Positions 16,804 through 49,100 of a DNA stretch of 64,000 nucleotides are shown here, piece by piece. The stretch covers positions 374,964 to 438,963 of the forward strand of contig NZ_JAJHUO010000002.1 in assembly GCF_020859565.1 (NCBI RefSeq), given 5' to 3'. This stretch comes from Saccharothrix luteola. Its GTDB lineage: Bacteria > Actinomycetota > Actinomycetes > Mycobacteriales > Pseudonocardiaceae. Both the position numbers and the translations under genes were made by a program. Numbering within the stretch: the first letter of the stretch is position 1; each line of letters begins with the position of its first letter. The notes under the pieces were generated by a model. That model ran no database searches, was not told the origin of the DNA, and was given only the letters and a program-made list of their open reading frames with translations.

Positions 16804-18207
16804 TTGGCGGACCACGAGAACGGCGGGCTGCTCCGGCAGCTGACCAGCCGCCAGATCGGCATGATCTCGCTCGGCGGCACCATCGGCACCGGGCTGTTCC
16901 TCGGCTCCAGCCTCGCCATCTCCATGGCCGGCCCGGCGGTCGTGGTGGTCTACCTGGTCGGGGCGCTGGCGGCGGTCGCGGTGGCCTACGCGGTCGCCGA
17001 GATGGTCGTGGTGCACCCGGAGGCGGGTGGGTTCGGTGCGGTCGGCGCGCGGTACGCGGGGCCGTTGGTCGGGTACGTCCAGCGGTGGTGCTACTGGGCG
17101 ACCCAGGTGATCACGGTCGGCGGCGAGGTGGTCGCGGCCGGGCTCTACGTCCGGTACTGGTGGCCGCAGGTGCCGTTGTGGGCGTCGGTGTGCCTGTTCT
17201 CGGTGGCGATCCTGGGGGTCAACTTCGCGGCCGTGCGGCTGTTCGGCGAGGTCGAGTACTGGTTCGCGATGGTCAAGGTGACGGCGTTGGTCGTCTTCCT
17301 GGTGCTCGGTGTGCTCTACGTGGTGTTCGGGCTGCCGGGGCAGGACGCGGCCGGGCTGTCGGCGTGGACGGATCACGGCGGGTTCATGCCCAACGGTCTG
17401 GTGGGCGTGCTGCTCGCGGTCAGCGTGGCGACGTTCAGCTACGGCGGGGTGGAGTCGGTGGCGATGACGGCCGCCGAGTCGCGCAGCCCGGTCCGCGACA
17501 TCCCGCGCGCGGCGCGGCGGGTGGTGTTGCGGCTGGCGTTGTTCTACGTGCTGGCCACCGGGATCATCGTGGCGATCGTGCCGTGGACGGAGGCGGCGGC
17601 GGTCGACGGGGTGGCGGAGAGCCCGTTCGTGGCGCTGTTCACCTCGATCGGCGTCCCGGCCGCCGCCGGCCTGATGAACCTGGTCATCCTCACCGCCGCG
17701 CTGTCCGCCGCGAACACCACGCTGTACCTGGCGTCCAGGACGATGCACTCGCTCGCGCTGGACCGCTACGCGCCGAAGGCCCTCGCCGCCGTGACCGACC
17801 GGGGCAGCCCGGTGAACGCGGTGCTCGCGTCGACCGTCGGCCTGGCCGCCGCGGCGGTCGCCGCCGCCCTGTCGCCGGACGCGGCGTTCCCGGTGCTGCT
17901 CGGCATCGCGCTGTTCAGCGGCATGACGGCGTGGATGCTGATCTTCGTGAGCCACCTGGCGTTCCGACGCGCCCGCCGCGGCCTGCCGCCGGCGTCGGTC
18001 CGGTTGCCGGGCGCGCCGGTGACCTCCGTGCTGGGCCTGCTGTACGTGGTGCTGGTGGTGGTGGCGACGGCGTTCACCGAGGCGTTCGGCCCGGCGTGGC
18101 AGGTCGGCGTGCCGTTCGTGGCGCTGGTGCTGCTGTCCTACCCGCTGGTGCGGCTGCGCCGGTCGGCCCGTGACCGACAGGCGCAGGACCACACCGAGTC
18201 GACGTAG
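16804..18207 (+). CDS. APC-superfamily amino acid permease
   Basis: The start is taken as TTG 16804, because GGAGG (16793-16797) sits six bases upstream and the permease begins right after it; length 467 aa, normal for the family. The N-terminal motif GMISLGGTIGTGLFLGSS is the unwound helix-1 substrate site of amino acid/polyamine/organocation transporters. About twelve hydrophobic segments follow, plus the conserved FSYGGVESVAMTAAESRSPVRDIPRA in the middle. It resembles GABA, D-serine/D-alanine/glycine or proline-specific permeases; which one cannot be resolved. It follows a FAD amine oxidase by 211 bp; that gap shows no gene. The gene's 3' end takes part in a tandem repeat. Confidence 0.9.
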   Translation: MADHENGGLLRQLTSRQIGMISLGGTIGTGLFLGSSLAISMAGPAVVVVYLVGALAAVAVAYAVAEMVVVHPEAGGFGAVGARYAGPLVGYVQRWCYWATQVITVGGEVVAAGLYVRYWWPQVPLWASVCLFSVAILGVNFAAVRLFGEVEYWFAMVKVTALVVFLVLGVLYVVFGLPGQDAAGLSAWTDHGGFMPNGLVGVLLAVSVATFSYGGVESVAMTAAESRSPVRDIPRAARRVVLRLALFYVLATGIIVAIVPWTEAAAVDGVAESPFVALFTSIGVPAAAGLMNLVILTAALSAANTTLYLASRTMHSLALDRYAPKALAAVTDRGSPVNAVLASTVGLAAAAVAAALSPDAAFPVLLGIALFSGMTAWMLIFVSHLAFRRARRGLPPASVRLPGAPVTSVLGLLYVVLVVVATAFTEAFGPAWQVGVPFVALVLLSYPLVRLRRSARDRQAQDHTEST

Positions 18208-18238
18208 CCGTGGCCTACACCGAGCCGATGTAGCCGTG
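18191..18238. repeat. Imperfect tandem repeat (22-bp units, 26-bp period) across convergent stop codons
   Basis: A 22-base unit beginning ACACCGAG at 18191-18212 recurs at 18217-18238 with two mismatches. The repeat spans the stop of the permease gene (18207) and the stop of the convergent AhpD-like gene (18215), which are only 7 bp apart. It looks like a small duplication fixed at the junction. Confidence 0.6.
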
Positions 18239-18763
18239 CGCGACGATCCGCCGGGCCGCTTCGCCGTACCCCTCCGGGTCGTCCAGCGCGAGCGTGCCGA
18301 GGCCGTCGACGTACCGGTTGAACATGCAGAACGCCGCCGCGATCAGCACGGTGTCGTGGATCTCGACGTCGGTGGCGCCGTGCGCCCGGGCCGCGTCGAC
18401 CAGGTCGATGGTGACCTTGAGGCCCGACTGCTGCGTCGCGCCCGCGATCCTCAGCAGCGCCCGCAGCTTCTCCGACACCGGCGCGGTGTCGAGGTCCTCC
18501 CGCACCTGCTCCACCAGGGCCATGCCCTCGTCGAGTTGCGCGGCGGCGAACGCCGAGTGCGAGTCACCGCAGAACCGGCACGAGTTCAACCTCGACACGT
18601 AGGCCGCGATCAGCTCGCGCTCACCGGCGGGCAGGGAGTTCGGCGCGCGCAGCAGGACTTCGGCCAACTCGTTGAGCGGCTTGGCCGTCTCGGGCCGGAA
18701 CTTCATCAGGCCCCGGATGCCGGGGAACAGGGACTCGTCCATGCCGAGATCGATGTGTGCCAT
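18215..18763 (-). CDS. AhpD-like / carboxymuconolactone decarboxylase family protein
   Basis: The 182-aa protein from ATG 18763 (GTG 18772, three codons earlier, is the alternative) has the CMD-fold redox motif SCRFCGDSHS with C62 and C65 and a His four residues after the second Cys, as in AhpD-type alkylhydroperoxidases. The length matches single-domain peroxidase-related proteins rather than the short decarboxylases. These use the two cysteines with thiol reductants to reduce peroxides, though many members are uncharacterised. A 12-bp perfect hairpin begins 17 bases upstream of the start and may be an operator. It is convergent with the permease gene. Confidence 0.85.
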   Translation of the reverse strand: MAHIDLGMDESLFPGIRGLMKFRPETAKPLNELAEVLLRAPNSLPAGERELIAAYVSRLNSCRFCGDSHSAFAAAQLDEGMALVEQVREDLDTAPVSEKLRALLRIAGATQQSGLKVTIDLVDAARAHGATDVEIHDTVLIAAAFCMFNRYVDGLGTLALDDPEGYGEAARRIVAHGYIGSV

Positions 18764-18780
18764 GGGGTTCACGCTAGCCG

Positions 18781-18811
18781 TTCACCGACCGCTCGGGGGG
18801 CGGTCGGTGAA
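18781..18811. promoter_or_regulatory. Perfect 12-bp inverted repeat just upstream of the AhpD-like gene
   Basis: TTCACCGACCGC (18781-18792) and GCGGTCGGTGAA (18800-18811) form a perfect 12-bp stem around a 7-base G-rich loop. The half-site ACCGACCG is typical of TetR-family operators. The position, 17 bases upstream of the AhpD-like start on the minus strand, fits an operator or 5'-UTR hairpin. It could instead terminate the upstream membrane gene (18992-19456). Confidence 0.45.
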
Positions 18812-18985
18812 CGGCAGCACTGCGTGATACCGCCGGATGAAGGCCCCGGCCCGCCCCCAGGGGTGGGGGTACCCCCTCCGCTACCCCCCCCCCCGGGGGG
18901 GGGGGCGGTGCCACGGCAGCACTGCGTGATCCCGCAGTAGGACGGCCCGGGCCCGCCGCGATGGGTGCGACGGTACCCGGGCGCA
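18811..18985. repeat. Diverged ~70-bp direct duplication flanking G/C homopolymer palindromes
   Basis: ACGGCAGCACTGCGTGAT occurs perfectly at 18811-18828 and 18913-18930 (102 bp apart), followed in both copies by similar sequence (CCGC...GGCCC.GGCCCGCC...GGTAC). Between them are the palindrome GGGGGTACCCCC (18865-18876) and a perfect palindrome of eleven C then eleven G (18884-18905). No coding frame is supported in 18780-18991. It may be a short intergenic repeat element; the homopolymers are also a likely place for sequence error. Confidence 0.55.
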
Positions 18986-18991
18986 GTGGCG

Positions 18992-19456
18992 TTACTTGGC
19001 GTGGCCGCGCAGCGCGAGCAGCACGGCACCCATCGGCAGCCCGTAGCCGACCACGTGGCCGAACAGGCTGACCCACTGGCCGTCGCCGACCATGAACACC
19101 ATCTCGCTCATCATCGGATCGGCGGTGACGCTCAACCACAGCGGCATGATGACCAGGGCGCCGATCACCCACAGGACCGCGCCGAAGAGCATGCTGGCGA
19201 TGTAGACGGGCGGGATCATGCCCACGTTGCGGGTCAGGAAGCCGAAGACGGCGCCGAAGATCGCGGAGATCACCATGTGGACGATGAAACCGACGAAGGC
19301 GTTCTCGACACCGATCAGCATGCCGACCATCGGCAGGAACTTGATCCCGGCCATCAACAGCCCGAACACCAGGCCGCCGGCGAGCCCGGCCAACGCCCCG
19401 TTCCGGATGGGTGACTCCGACCTCGTGGTCGTCGAGGCAGCGATTGTCGCGGACAC
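18992..19456 (-). CDS. Four-helix integral membrane protein of unknown function
   Basis: The GTG at 19456, preceded by AAAGGAG six bases away, gives 154 aa. Four membrane helices are evident: ALAGLAGGLVFGLLMAGIKFL, AFVGFIVHMVISAIFGAVFGFL, YIASMLFGAVLWVIGALVIM and VSLFGHVVGYGLPMGAVLLAL. A recurring GxxxG/His pattern (VHMV, GHVVGYG) could line an interface. It is separated by 14 bp from the upstream polytopic gene and surely belongs to the same transcript. I do not recognise the family; it may be an accessory subunit of the neighbouring seven-helix protein. Confidence 0.75.
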   Translation of the reverse strand: MSATIAASTTTRSESPIRNGALAGLAGGLVFGLLMAGIKFLPMVGMLIGVENAFVGFIVHMVISAIFGAVFGFLTRNVGMIPPVYIASMLFGAVLWVIGALVIMPLWLSVTADPMMSEMVFMVGDGQWVSLFGHVVGYGLPMGAVLLALRGHAK

Positions 19457-19470
19457 GATCAGCTCCTTTG

Positions 19471-20379
19471 TCAGTTGTAGGGCATGGTCGGGAACCAGCC
19501 GATCCCGAAGATCGACGGGACGCGGACGTCCCAGTACACGAGCAGGAACACACCGAGGGAGATGAGCAGCGCCGCGCTGACCACGGTCGAGCGCCGGCTG
19601 TTGGAGCTGAACCACCGCAGGAACCGGCCCTTGGTGCCGAGGGCGAGCGCCGCGAACACGATGGCGACGAGCAGGACGTTGCCGACCGACTGGAGCACGA
19701 ACGTGCCCGCGCCGAACAGCGGGTTGCCGGAATCGACGGCGGAGCGGAACAGCTTGATGAACATCGGGTACGGCCGGCCGATGAGGAACGCGCCGACCAG
19801 CGCGCCGAGCACCACCACGCGGGCCACCGGCCGGTCGCGGAACACGTCGGGCAGCACGCCGAGGGCGGCGAGCCCGAGGTAGGCCATGACCAGGCCGACG
19901 AGGCCGAACACGACGGCCGACTGCACCAGCCGCACCGGCATGTCCCCGACCATCGCGCTCGACAGTTGCGGCAGGCTCGGCCCGATCAGCACGCCGACCG
20001 CACCATAGACCGCCGACACGCCGACCATGCCCGCGGTGAAGAAGCCCAACGGCCGCAGCAGTGATCGCAGCGTGCCCTGGGCCGCCCCGCCGGCTTCGCT
20101 CATCGGTCCGATCGACGCCGCCATGGCGATGTTGCACGCGGTGAACGTGCCCGCGAGCCCGGAGACGAACGCGAACACCAGCCCGGCGGCGGTGCCCGCG
20201 ATCGAGGCGGTCGCGGCGTCCTCGCCGAGCAGGGCGTTGGCGACGTTCGCGCCGATGACGTGGTCGACGAACTCGTAGGACCACAACACGGACAGCAGCA
20301 CGCCGGCGATGACGCTGCCGACGATGAGCCGTCCCGGTCTGGTGGTGCGGTCGGTCCCGATGGCGGGCCGGTGGGTCAT
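19471..20379 (-). CDS. Polytopic membrane protein (about seven helices), weakly CcdA/DsbD-like
   Basis: The 302-aa protein from ATG 20379 has a good GAGGTGA site six bases upstream. About seven hydrophobic segments are visible. The segment GLAGTFTACNIAMAASIGPM, with a lone Cys in a Gly/Thr-rich loop inside a helix, and the later RPYPMFIKLF recall the cysteine-containing helices of CcdA/DsbD electron transporters. The paired second cysteine is not obvious, so I give this only as a resemblance. The operon partner is the four-helix protein downstream. It lies between a possible 67-aa membrane peptide gene upstream and the repeat locus downstream. The function is unknown. Confidence 0.7.
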   Translation of the reverse strand: MTHRPAIGTDRTTRPGRLIVGSVIAGVLLSVLWSYEFVDHVIGANVANALLGEDAATASIAGTAAGLVFAFVSGLAGTFTACNIAMAASIGPMSEAGGAAQGTLRSLLRPLGFFTAGMVGVSAVYGAVGVLIGPSLPQLSSAMVGDMPVRLVQSAVVFGLVGLVMAYLGLAALGVLPDVFRDRPVARVVVLGALVGAFLIGRPYPMFIKLFRSAVDSGNPLFGAGTFVLQSVGNVLLVAIVFAALALGTKGRFLRWFSSNSRRSTVVSAALLISLGVFLLVYWDVRVPSIFGIGWFPTMPYN

Positions 20380-20421
20380 GGGCGTTCACCTCGTTGCGGG
20401 TCGGAGCGCACTTCGGTCGAC

Positions 20422-20625
20422 TCAATGTCCTTGGCCGCGCGCCGGTCCGACAACTTCCATGCTGCTGTCCTTCGCCACCGCCGGGCTCCGGGCGACCGCG
20501 CCGGCCGCCGGGTCCGTTCGGCGCGCGGGAAACACCCGGCGGAACCACCGGATCATCGCCAATGCCAGTACCGCGGATACCAGGATGAGTGACGGCGCGC
20601 GCCTTGCCGGCGAGGGCGGCGGCAT
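20422..20625 (-). CDS. Possible small single-helix membrane protein
   Basis: A 67-aa frame with about three quarters G/C third positions lies 42 bp upstream of, and in the same direction as, the seven-helix gene. It has one hydrophobic helix (SLILVSAVLALAMI) followed by a basic WFRRVFPARR stop-transfer segment and a polar tail, a type I anchor layout. The ribosome site before ATG 20625 is weak, so the start or the gene itself is uncertain. Confidence 0.4.
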   Translation of the reverse strand: MPPPSPARRAPSLILVSAVLALAMIRWFRRVFPARRTDPAAGAVARSPAVAKDSSMEVVGPARGQGH

Positions 20626-20850
20626 TGAAGCCGAATCGCGTCGCCGGTGCCAGTGGCACGATCGGAAACCCGATGCGTGCTCGACGAAAACGCTATAGGC
20701 AGGTAGCCGCGCCGTGCGGAACCGAGGTACGTTCGGGTCGTCCTTTCTCCGCCGCCGGGGAACAACTGCTCGACGCTGCGGTGGTCGCGGGCCGCATTGC
20801 TTTCGTCCGGGAACCGTCTCGAATTCTCGCGAGCGGAACAGGGTGACCCG
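20626..20850. promoter_or_regulatory. Intergenic region upstream of the PKS operon
   Basis: About 225 bp separates the divergent minus-strand group from the PKS start. It holds a CTATAGG -10-like word at 20693-20699 without a convincing -35, and a CTCGCGAG palindrome at 20826-20833. It must contain the PKS promoter, but no specific regulator site can be named. Confidence 0.35.
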
Positions 20851-43095
<22,245 letters not shown>

Positions 43096-43101
43096 CTGTT
43101 C

Positions 43102-46100
43102 ATGGCCGACGAAGACAAGCTCCGCAGTTACCTCAAGCGCGCCACGGCCGACCTGCGGGTGATGGGCAAGCGCCTGGCCGAGGTGGAGGAGGCCGCCCGC
43201 GAGCCGATCGCGATCATCGGTATCGGCTGCCGCTACCCGGGCGGCGTCGAGTCGCCGGACGACCTGTGGCGGCTGGTCGCCGACGGGGTGGACGCGATCG
43301 GCGACTTCCCGACCGACCGGGGCTGGGACGTCCCCTACGACCCGGACCCGGACGCACCCGGCGCGACCTACGCGCGGTCGGGTGGCTTCCTCGCCGACGG
43401 CGCCGGGTTCGACGCCGGTTTCTTCGGCATCTCGCCGCGCGAGGCGCTGGCGATGGACCCGCAGCAACGCGTGCTGCTGGAAACGGCCTGGGAGACGTTC
43501 GACCACGCGGGCATCGACCCGACCTCGCTGCGCGGCAGCCGGACCGCCGTGTTCACCGGCGTGTGGTCCTCGGGGTACGCCGCCCAGCCGCCGCCCGACC
43601 TGGAGGGCTTCCTCGCCACCGGCATCGCCACCAGCACCACCTCCGGCCGCGTGTCCTACCTGCTGGGCCTGGAGGGCGCGGCGGTGTCGGTGGACACGGC
43701 CTGCTCGTCGTCGCTGGTCGCGATCCACCTGGCCGCGCAGGCGCTGCGCGCCGGGGAGTGCGCGATGGCGCTGGCCGGCGGCGTCACGGTCATGGCGACA
43801 CCGGCCGGGTTCGTGGAGTTCGCCCGGCAGCGCGGCCTCGCGCCGGACGGGCGGATCAAGTCGTTCGCCGACGCCGCCGACGGCACCAGCTGGTCCGAGG
43901 GCGCGGGCCTGGTGCTGCTGGAACGCCTGTCCGACGCGCGCCGCAACGGACACCGCGTCCTCGCCGTGGTGCGAGGCAGCGCGGTGAACCAGGACGGCGC
44001 GTCCAACGGCCTGGCCGCGCCCAACGGCCCGTCCCAGGAGCGCGTCATCCGCCAAGCCCTGGCGAACGCCCTGCTGGAGCCGTCGGACGTGGACGCCGTC
44101 GAGGCGCACGGCACCGGCACCACGCTCGGCGACCCGATCGAGGCGCAAGCCCTCCTGGCCACCTACGGCCAGGACCGGGCCGAGCCGCTGCGCCTCGGCT
44201 CGATCAAGTCGAACATCGGCCACACCCAGGCCGCCGCCGGCATCGCGGGCGTGATCAAGATGGTCATGGCGATGCGGCACGGCTCCCTCCCGCGCACGCT
44301 CCACGTCGACCGGCCCACCGACCACGTGGACTGGACGGCCGGCAACGTCTCCCTCCTCACCGAGCCGGCACCGTGGCCGCGGGCCGACCGCCCGCGCCGC
44401 GCCGCCGTCTCCTCGTTCGGCATCAGCGGCACCAACGCCCACGTCATCCTCGAACACGTGCCGGCCGAACCACAGTCCACAGTGGACGTCGACCTCCCGT
44501 GGCTGGTGTCCGCACGCACCCCACAAGCCCTGACCGCTCAAGCCGAACGCCTCAAGACCGTCGACGCCCCCGCCGCGAACGTGGCCCAGGCCCTCGCGAA
44601 CCGCACGCACTTCGAGCACCGCGCCGTCGCCCTGGACCGCGAAGGTCTGGACGGCCTGGCCGCCGGTGGCGGCGCACCCGGCCTGATCACCGGCGAGGTG
44701 GGCGTCCCGGGCAAGACCGTGTTCGTGTTCCCCGGCCAGGGCGCGCAGTGGCCGGGCATGGGCCGCGAGCTGTACGAGACGTCGGACGTGTTCCGCACCC
44801 ACCTCGACGCCTGCGCCGAAGCCCTGGCCCCGCACGTGGACTGGTCGCTGGTCGACGTCCTGCGCGACGGCGCGCTCGACCGCGTGGACGTGGTCCAGCC
44901 CGCCCTGTTCGCCATGATGGTGGCGCTGGCCGGGCTCTGGCGCGCCCACGGCGTGGTCCCGGACGCGGTCGTCGGCCACTCCCAGGGCGAGATCGCCGCC
45001 GCGCACGTCGCGGGCATCCTGTCGCTGGACGACGCCGCGAAGATCGTCGCCCTGCGGTCGAAGGCCCTGGTGTCGCTGGCCGGCCAGGGCGGCATGGTGT
45101 CCGTGGCGCTGTCGCCGGAACGCGCCGCCGCCTACCTCGAACGGTGGTCGGGCAGGCTCACCGTCGCCGTGGTCAACGCGCCCGGCACGGTCGTCGTCTC
45201 CGGCAACACCCGGGACCTGGCCGAACTGCTCGCCGCCTGCGCCGCCGACGACCTCCGCGCCCGCGCGCTCCCGGTCGACTACGCCGCCCACTCGGTCGAG
45301 GTCGAGGCCCTCCGCGACCGGCTCCGGCACGACCTGGCCGGCATCACCCCGCGACCCGGCGCGATCCCGCTCTACTCGACGGTCACCGCCGCGCCCGCCA
45401 CCGACCTCGACGCCGACTACTGGTACCGCAACCTGCGCGAGCCGGTCCGGTTCGAGCACGCCACGCGCACCCTGCTCGACCACGGCCACGGCGTGTTCGT
45501 CGAGGTCAGCCCGCACCCGGTGGTGACGTCGGCGGTCGAGGAGACGGCCGCTCGGCGTGACGTCCTGGTCACCGGGACCCTGCGCCGCGACCAGCCGCAC
45601 GAGTTCCGCACGGCGTTGGCCCGCCTGCACGTCCGGGGCGTCGAGGTCGACTGGCGGTTCCCGACCGGCATCACCCCCGCGCCGCTGCCCGCCTACCCGT
45701 TCCAACGGCAGCGGTTCTGGCTGCGGCCGACCACCGCCGAGACCGGCGACCACCCGCTGCTCACCACGCTGGTGGACCTGCCGGACGGCGGCGCGGCGCT
45801 CACGGGCAAGGTGTCGCTGTCCACGCACCCGTGGCTGGCCGACCACGCCGTGCGCGGGTCCGTGCTGCTGCCCGGCACGGCGTTCCTGGAACTCGCCGCG
45901 CACGCCGCGACCAAGGTCGGCGCGCCCGCCGTGCGCGAGCTGGTCCTGGAAACGCCGCTCGTCCTCGACCAGGACGTGGTGCGGCTCCAAGTGGTCGTCG
46001 GACCGCCGGACGACACGGGCCTGCGCACCGTCACCGTGCACTCCCACGCCGACGAGTGGGTCCGGCACGCCACCGGCACGCTCGGCGACGCCCCGGAACC

Positions 46101-49100
46101 CACCTGGGCGACCCCGTGGCCACCGAACGGCGAACCGCTCGACGTCACCCACCTCTACGACGCGTTCGCCGCCCTCGGCTACGACTACGGCCCGGCGTTC
46201 CAAGGCGTCACGGCGGCGTGGCGGGTCGGCGACGAGGTGCACGCCGAGGTCGAGGCGCCCGCCGAGGAGCGCTTCGCCCTGCACCCGGCGTTGCTCGACG
46301 CCGCCCTGCACCCGGTGGCGCTGCTGCACCCGGACGGCCCGGCCAAGCTGCCGTTCGCGTTCTCCGGCGCGGTGCTGCGCCCCACCGACGCGACCGTGCT
46401 GCGCGTCCGGCTGTCCGGCGGCCCCGACACGTACTCGGTCACGCTCGCCGACCAGGACGGCGCCGTGGTCGCGTCCGTGGCATCCCTGGCGGTCCGGGCC
46501 TTCGCCGACACCCCGGACGACCTGTTCGCGCTCGAGTGGTCGCCGGTGACCGGGAACGACACCGCCGGTACCCGCCACCACGTGTCGGACCACCCCGGCG
46601 ACGCCCCTGACGCGGCCTTGGCGGCGGCGCAGGAGGCCTTGGCCGCGATCCAGGACGACCAGGACCGGTTGGTGATCGTCACGCGCCGAGCGGTCGCCGC
46701 CGTGCCCGGTGACGTGGTCGACCTGACCCACGCGGCGGTGTGGGGCCTGGTGCGGGCGGCGCAGGCCGAGCACCCCGGCCGGTTCGTGCTGGTCGACGCG
46801 GACGACTCGTGGGACGGCACGCTGGCCGACGAGTCGGAGCTGGTGGTGCGCAAGGGAGTGCTGCTCGCGCCCCGGCTCGTGCGGGTGGACCGCGCGCTCA
46901 CCCCGCCCGACGGCCCGTGGCGGCTGGAGGACGTCGGCACCGGCAGCATCGACGACCTGGCGCTCGTGCCCCGGCCGGAGCTGACCGGTCCGTTGGCGTC
47001 GGGACAGGTCCGGATCGCCCTGCGGGCCGCCGGGCTGAACTTCCGCGACGTGCTCATCGCGCTGGACGTCTACCCCGGCGAGGCGTTGATGGGCGGTGAG
47101 GGCGCGGGCGTGGTGCTCGACGTCGGGCCGGACGTCGACCGGTTCCGGCCGGGCGACCGCGTGTTCGGCCTGGTGCCGGGCGCGTTCGCGCCGATCGCCG
47201 TGGCCGATCACCGGGTGCTCGCGCCGATGCCGGACGACTGGACGTTCGCGCGGGCGGCCTCGACGCCGGTGGTGTTCCTGACCGCGTGGTACGGCCTGGT
47301 GGACCTGGGTCGGCTCCGCGCGGGCGACCGCGTGCTGATCCACGCCGGCACCGGCGGTGTCGGCATGGCGGCGATCCAGCTGGCGCGGCACCTGGGCGCG
47401 GAGGTGTTCGCCACGGCGAGCCCGGGCAAGTGGGACGTGCTGCGCGGCTTGGGCTTGGCCGACGACCACATCGCGTCGTCGCGGACCCTGGAGTTCGAGC
47501 AGCGCTTCCCGCGGGTTGACGTGGTGCTGAACTCGCTGGCCGACGAGTTCACCGACGCGTCGCTGCGCCTGCTCGCGCCCGGTGGCCGGTTCGTGGAGAT
47601 GGGCAAGACCGACGTCCGCGCCGACACCGGCGTGGACTACACGGCGTTCGAGATCGCCGATGCCGGGCTGCGGCGGCTCGGGGAGATCCTCACCGAGGTG
47701 CTGCGGGCCTTCGCCGACGGCGTGCTGAGGCCGTTGCCGATGGACGTCCGGGGCGTGCGTGACGCGGTGGACGTGTTCCGGCACATGAGCCAGGCCCGGC
47801 ACATCGGCAAGATCGTGCTCGCCCTGCCCGCCGCCCTCGACGGCACGGTGCTGGTCACCGGCGGCCTGGGCACGCTCGGCCGTGCGGTGGCCGCGCACCT
47901 GGTCGCGAAGCACGGCGTGCGGCGACTGGTGCTGGTCGGTCGCGGCGGCGGCGAGGCGCCGGAGCTGGACGCGGACGTGCGGGTGGTCGCGTGTGACGTG
48001 TCGGACCGCGAGCAGGTCGCCGAGCTGGTGGCCTCGATCCCCGACCTGACCGCCGTGGTGCACGCGGCCGGCGTGCTGGACGACGCCGTGGTCACCGCGC
48101 TCACGCCGCGGCAGGTGGCCGACGTGTTCGCACCGAAGGCGCGCGCGGCCTGGCACCTGCACGAGCTGACCCGGCACCTCGACCTGGCCGCGTTCGTGCT
48201 GTTCTCGTCCGCTTCCGGTGTGCTGGGCAGCCCCGGCCAGGCCAACTACGCCGCCGCGAACACGTTCCTCGACGCCCTCGCCGTGCACCGGCGCGCCCTC
48301 GGCCTGCCCGCCGTCTCGCTGGCCTGGGGGTACTGGGCCGAGGCGTCCGGCATGACCGGGCACCTCTCCGACGCCGACCGGCAACGCCTGACCCGCGCCG
48401 GCGTCGTGCCGCTGACCACCGAGCACGCGCTGGACCTGTTCGACGCGGCGCTGGCCGCGGACCGGGCCGCGGTCGCGCCCGTGGCGCTGAACCTGCCCGC
48501 CCTGGCCCGCACGCCCGTGCTGCCGTCGGCCCTGCGCGGGCTGGTGGGCCGCAAGCCCGTCAAGCGACCGGTCCACCGCGGTGCGCTGGCCGACCGGCTG
48601 CGGTCGCTGTCGGAGGCCGAGCAGACCGCCGTGGTGCTCGACGTCGTCATGGCCAACACCGCCACCGTGCTCGGGCACGCCTCGCCGGACGCCGTCGACA
48701 CGCGGCAGCCGTTCAAAGACCTCGGGTTCGACTCGCTGACCGCCGTGGAGCTGCGCAACCGCCTCGGCACGGCCACCGGCCTGCGGCTGCCCGCCACGGT
48801 GACGTTCGACCACCCCACCCCGGCCCGCCTGGCCGACTACCTGCGCGACGAGATCGCAGGCACGCGTCGGGAGATCGCCGCGCCGGTGGTGCGGGCGGTG
48901 GAGGACGACCCGATCGTGATCGTGGGCATGGGGTGTCGGTTGCCCGGTGGTGTCGGGTCGCCGGATGACTTGTGGCGGTTGGTGTCCGACGGGGTGGATG
49001 CCATCACGGACTTCCCGGCCGATCGGGGTTGGGACCTGGATCGGCTCTACCACCCGGATCCCGATCACGCGGGCACCAGCTACACCCGTTCCGGTGGCTT

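Noticed and set aside
20797..20850. Upstream TTG start for PKS gene 1
   Set aside because: It adds 18 residues with no docking or KS similarity, and ATG 20851 has a better ribosome site.
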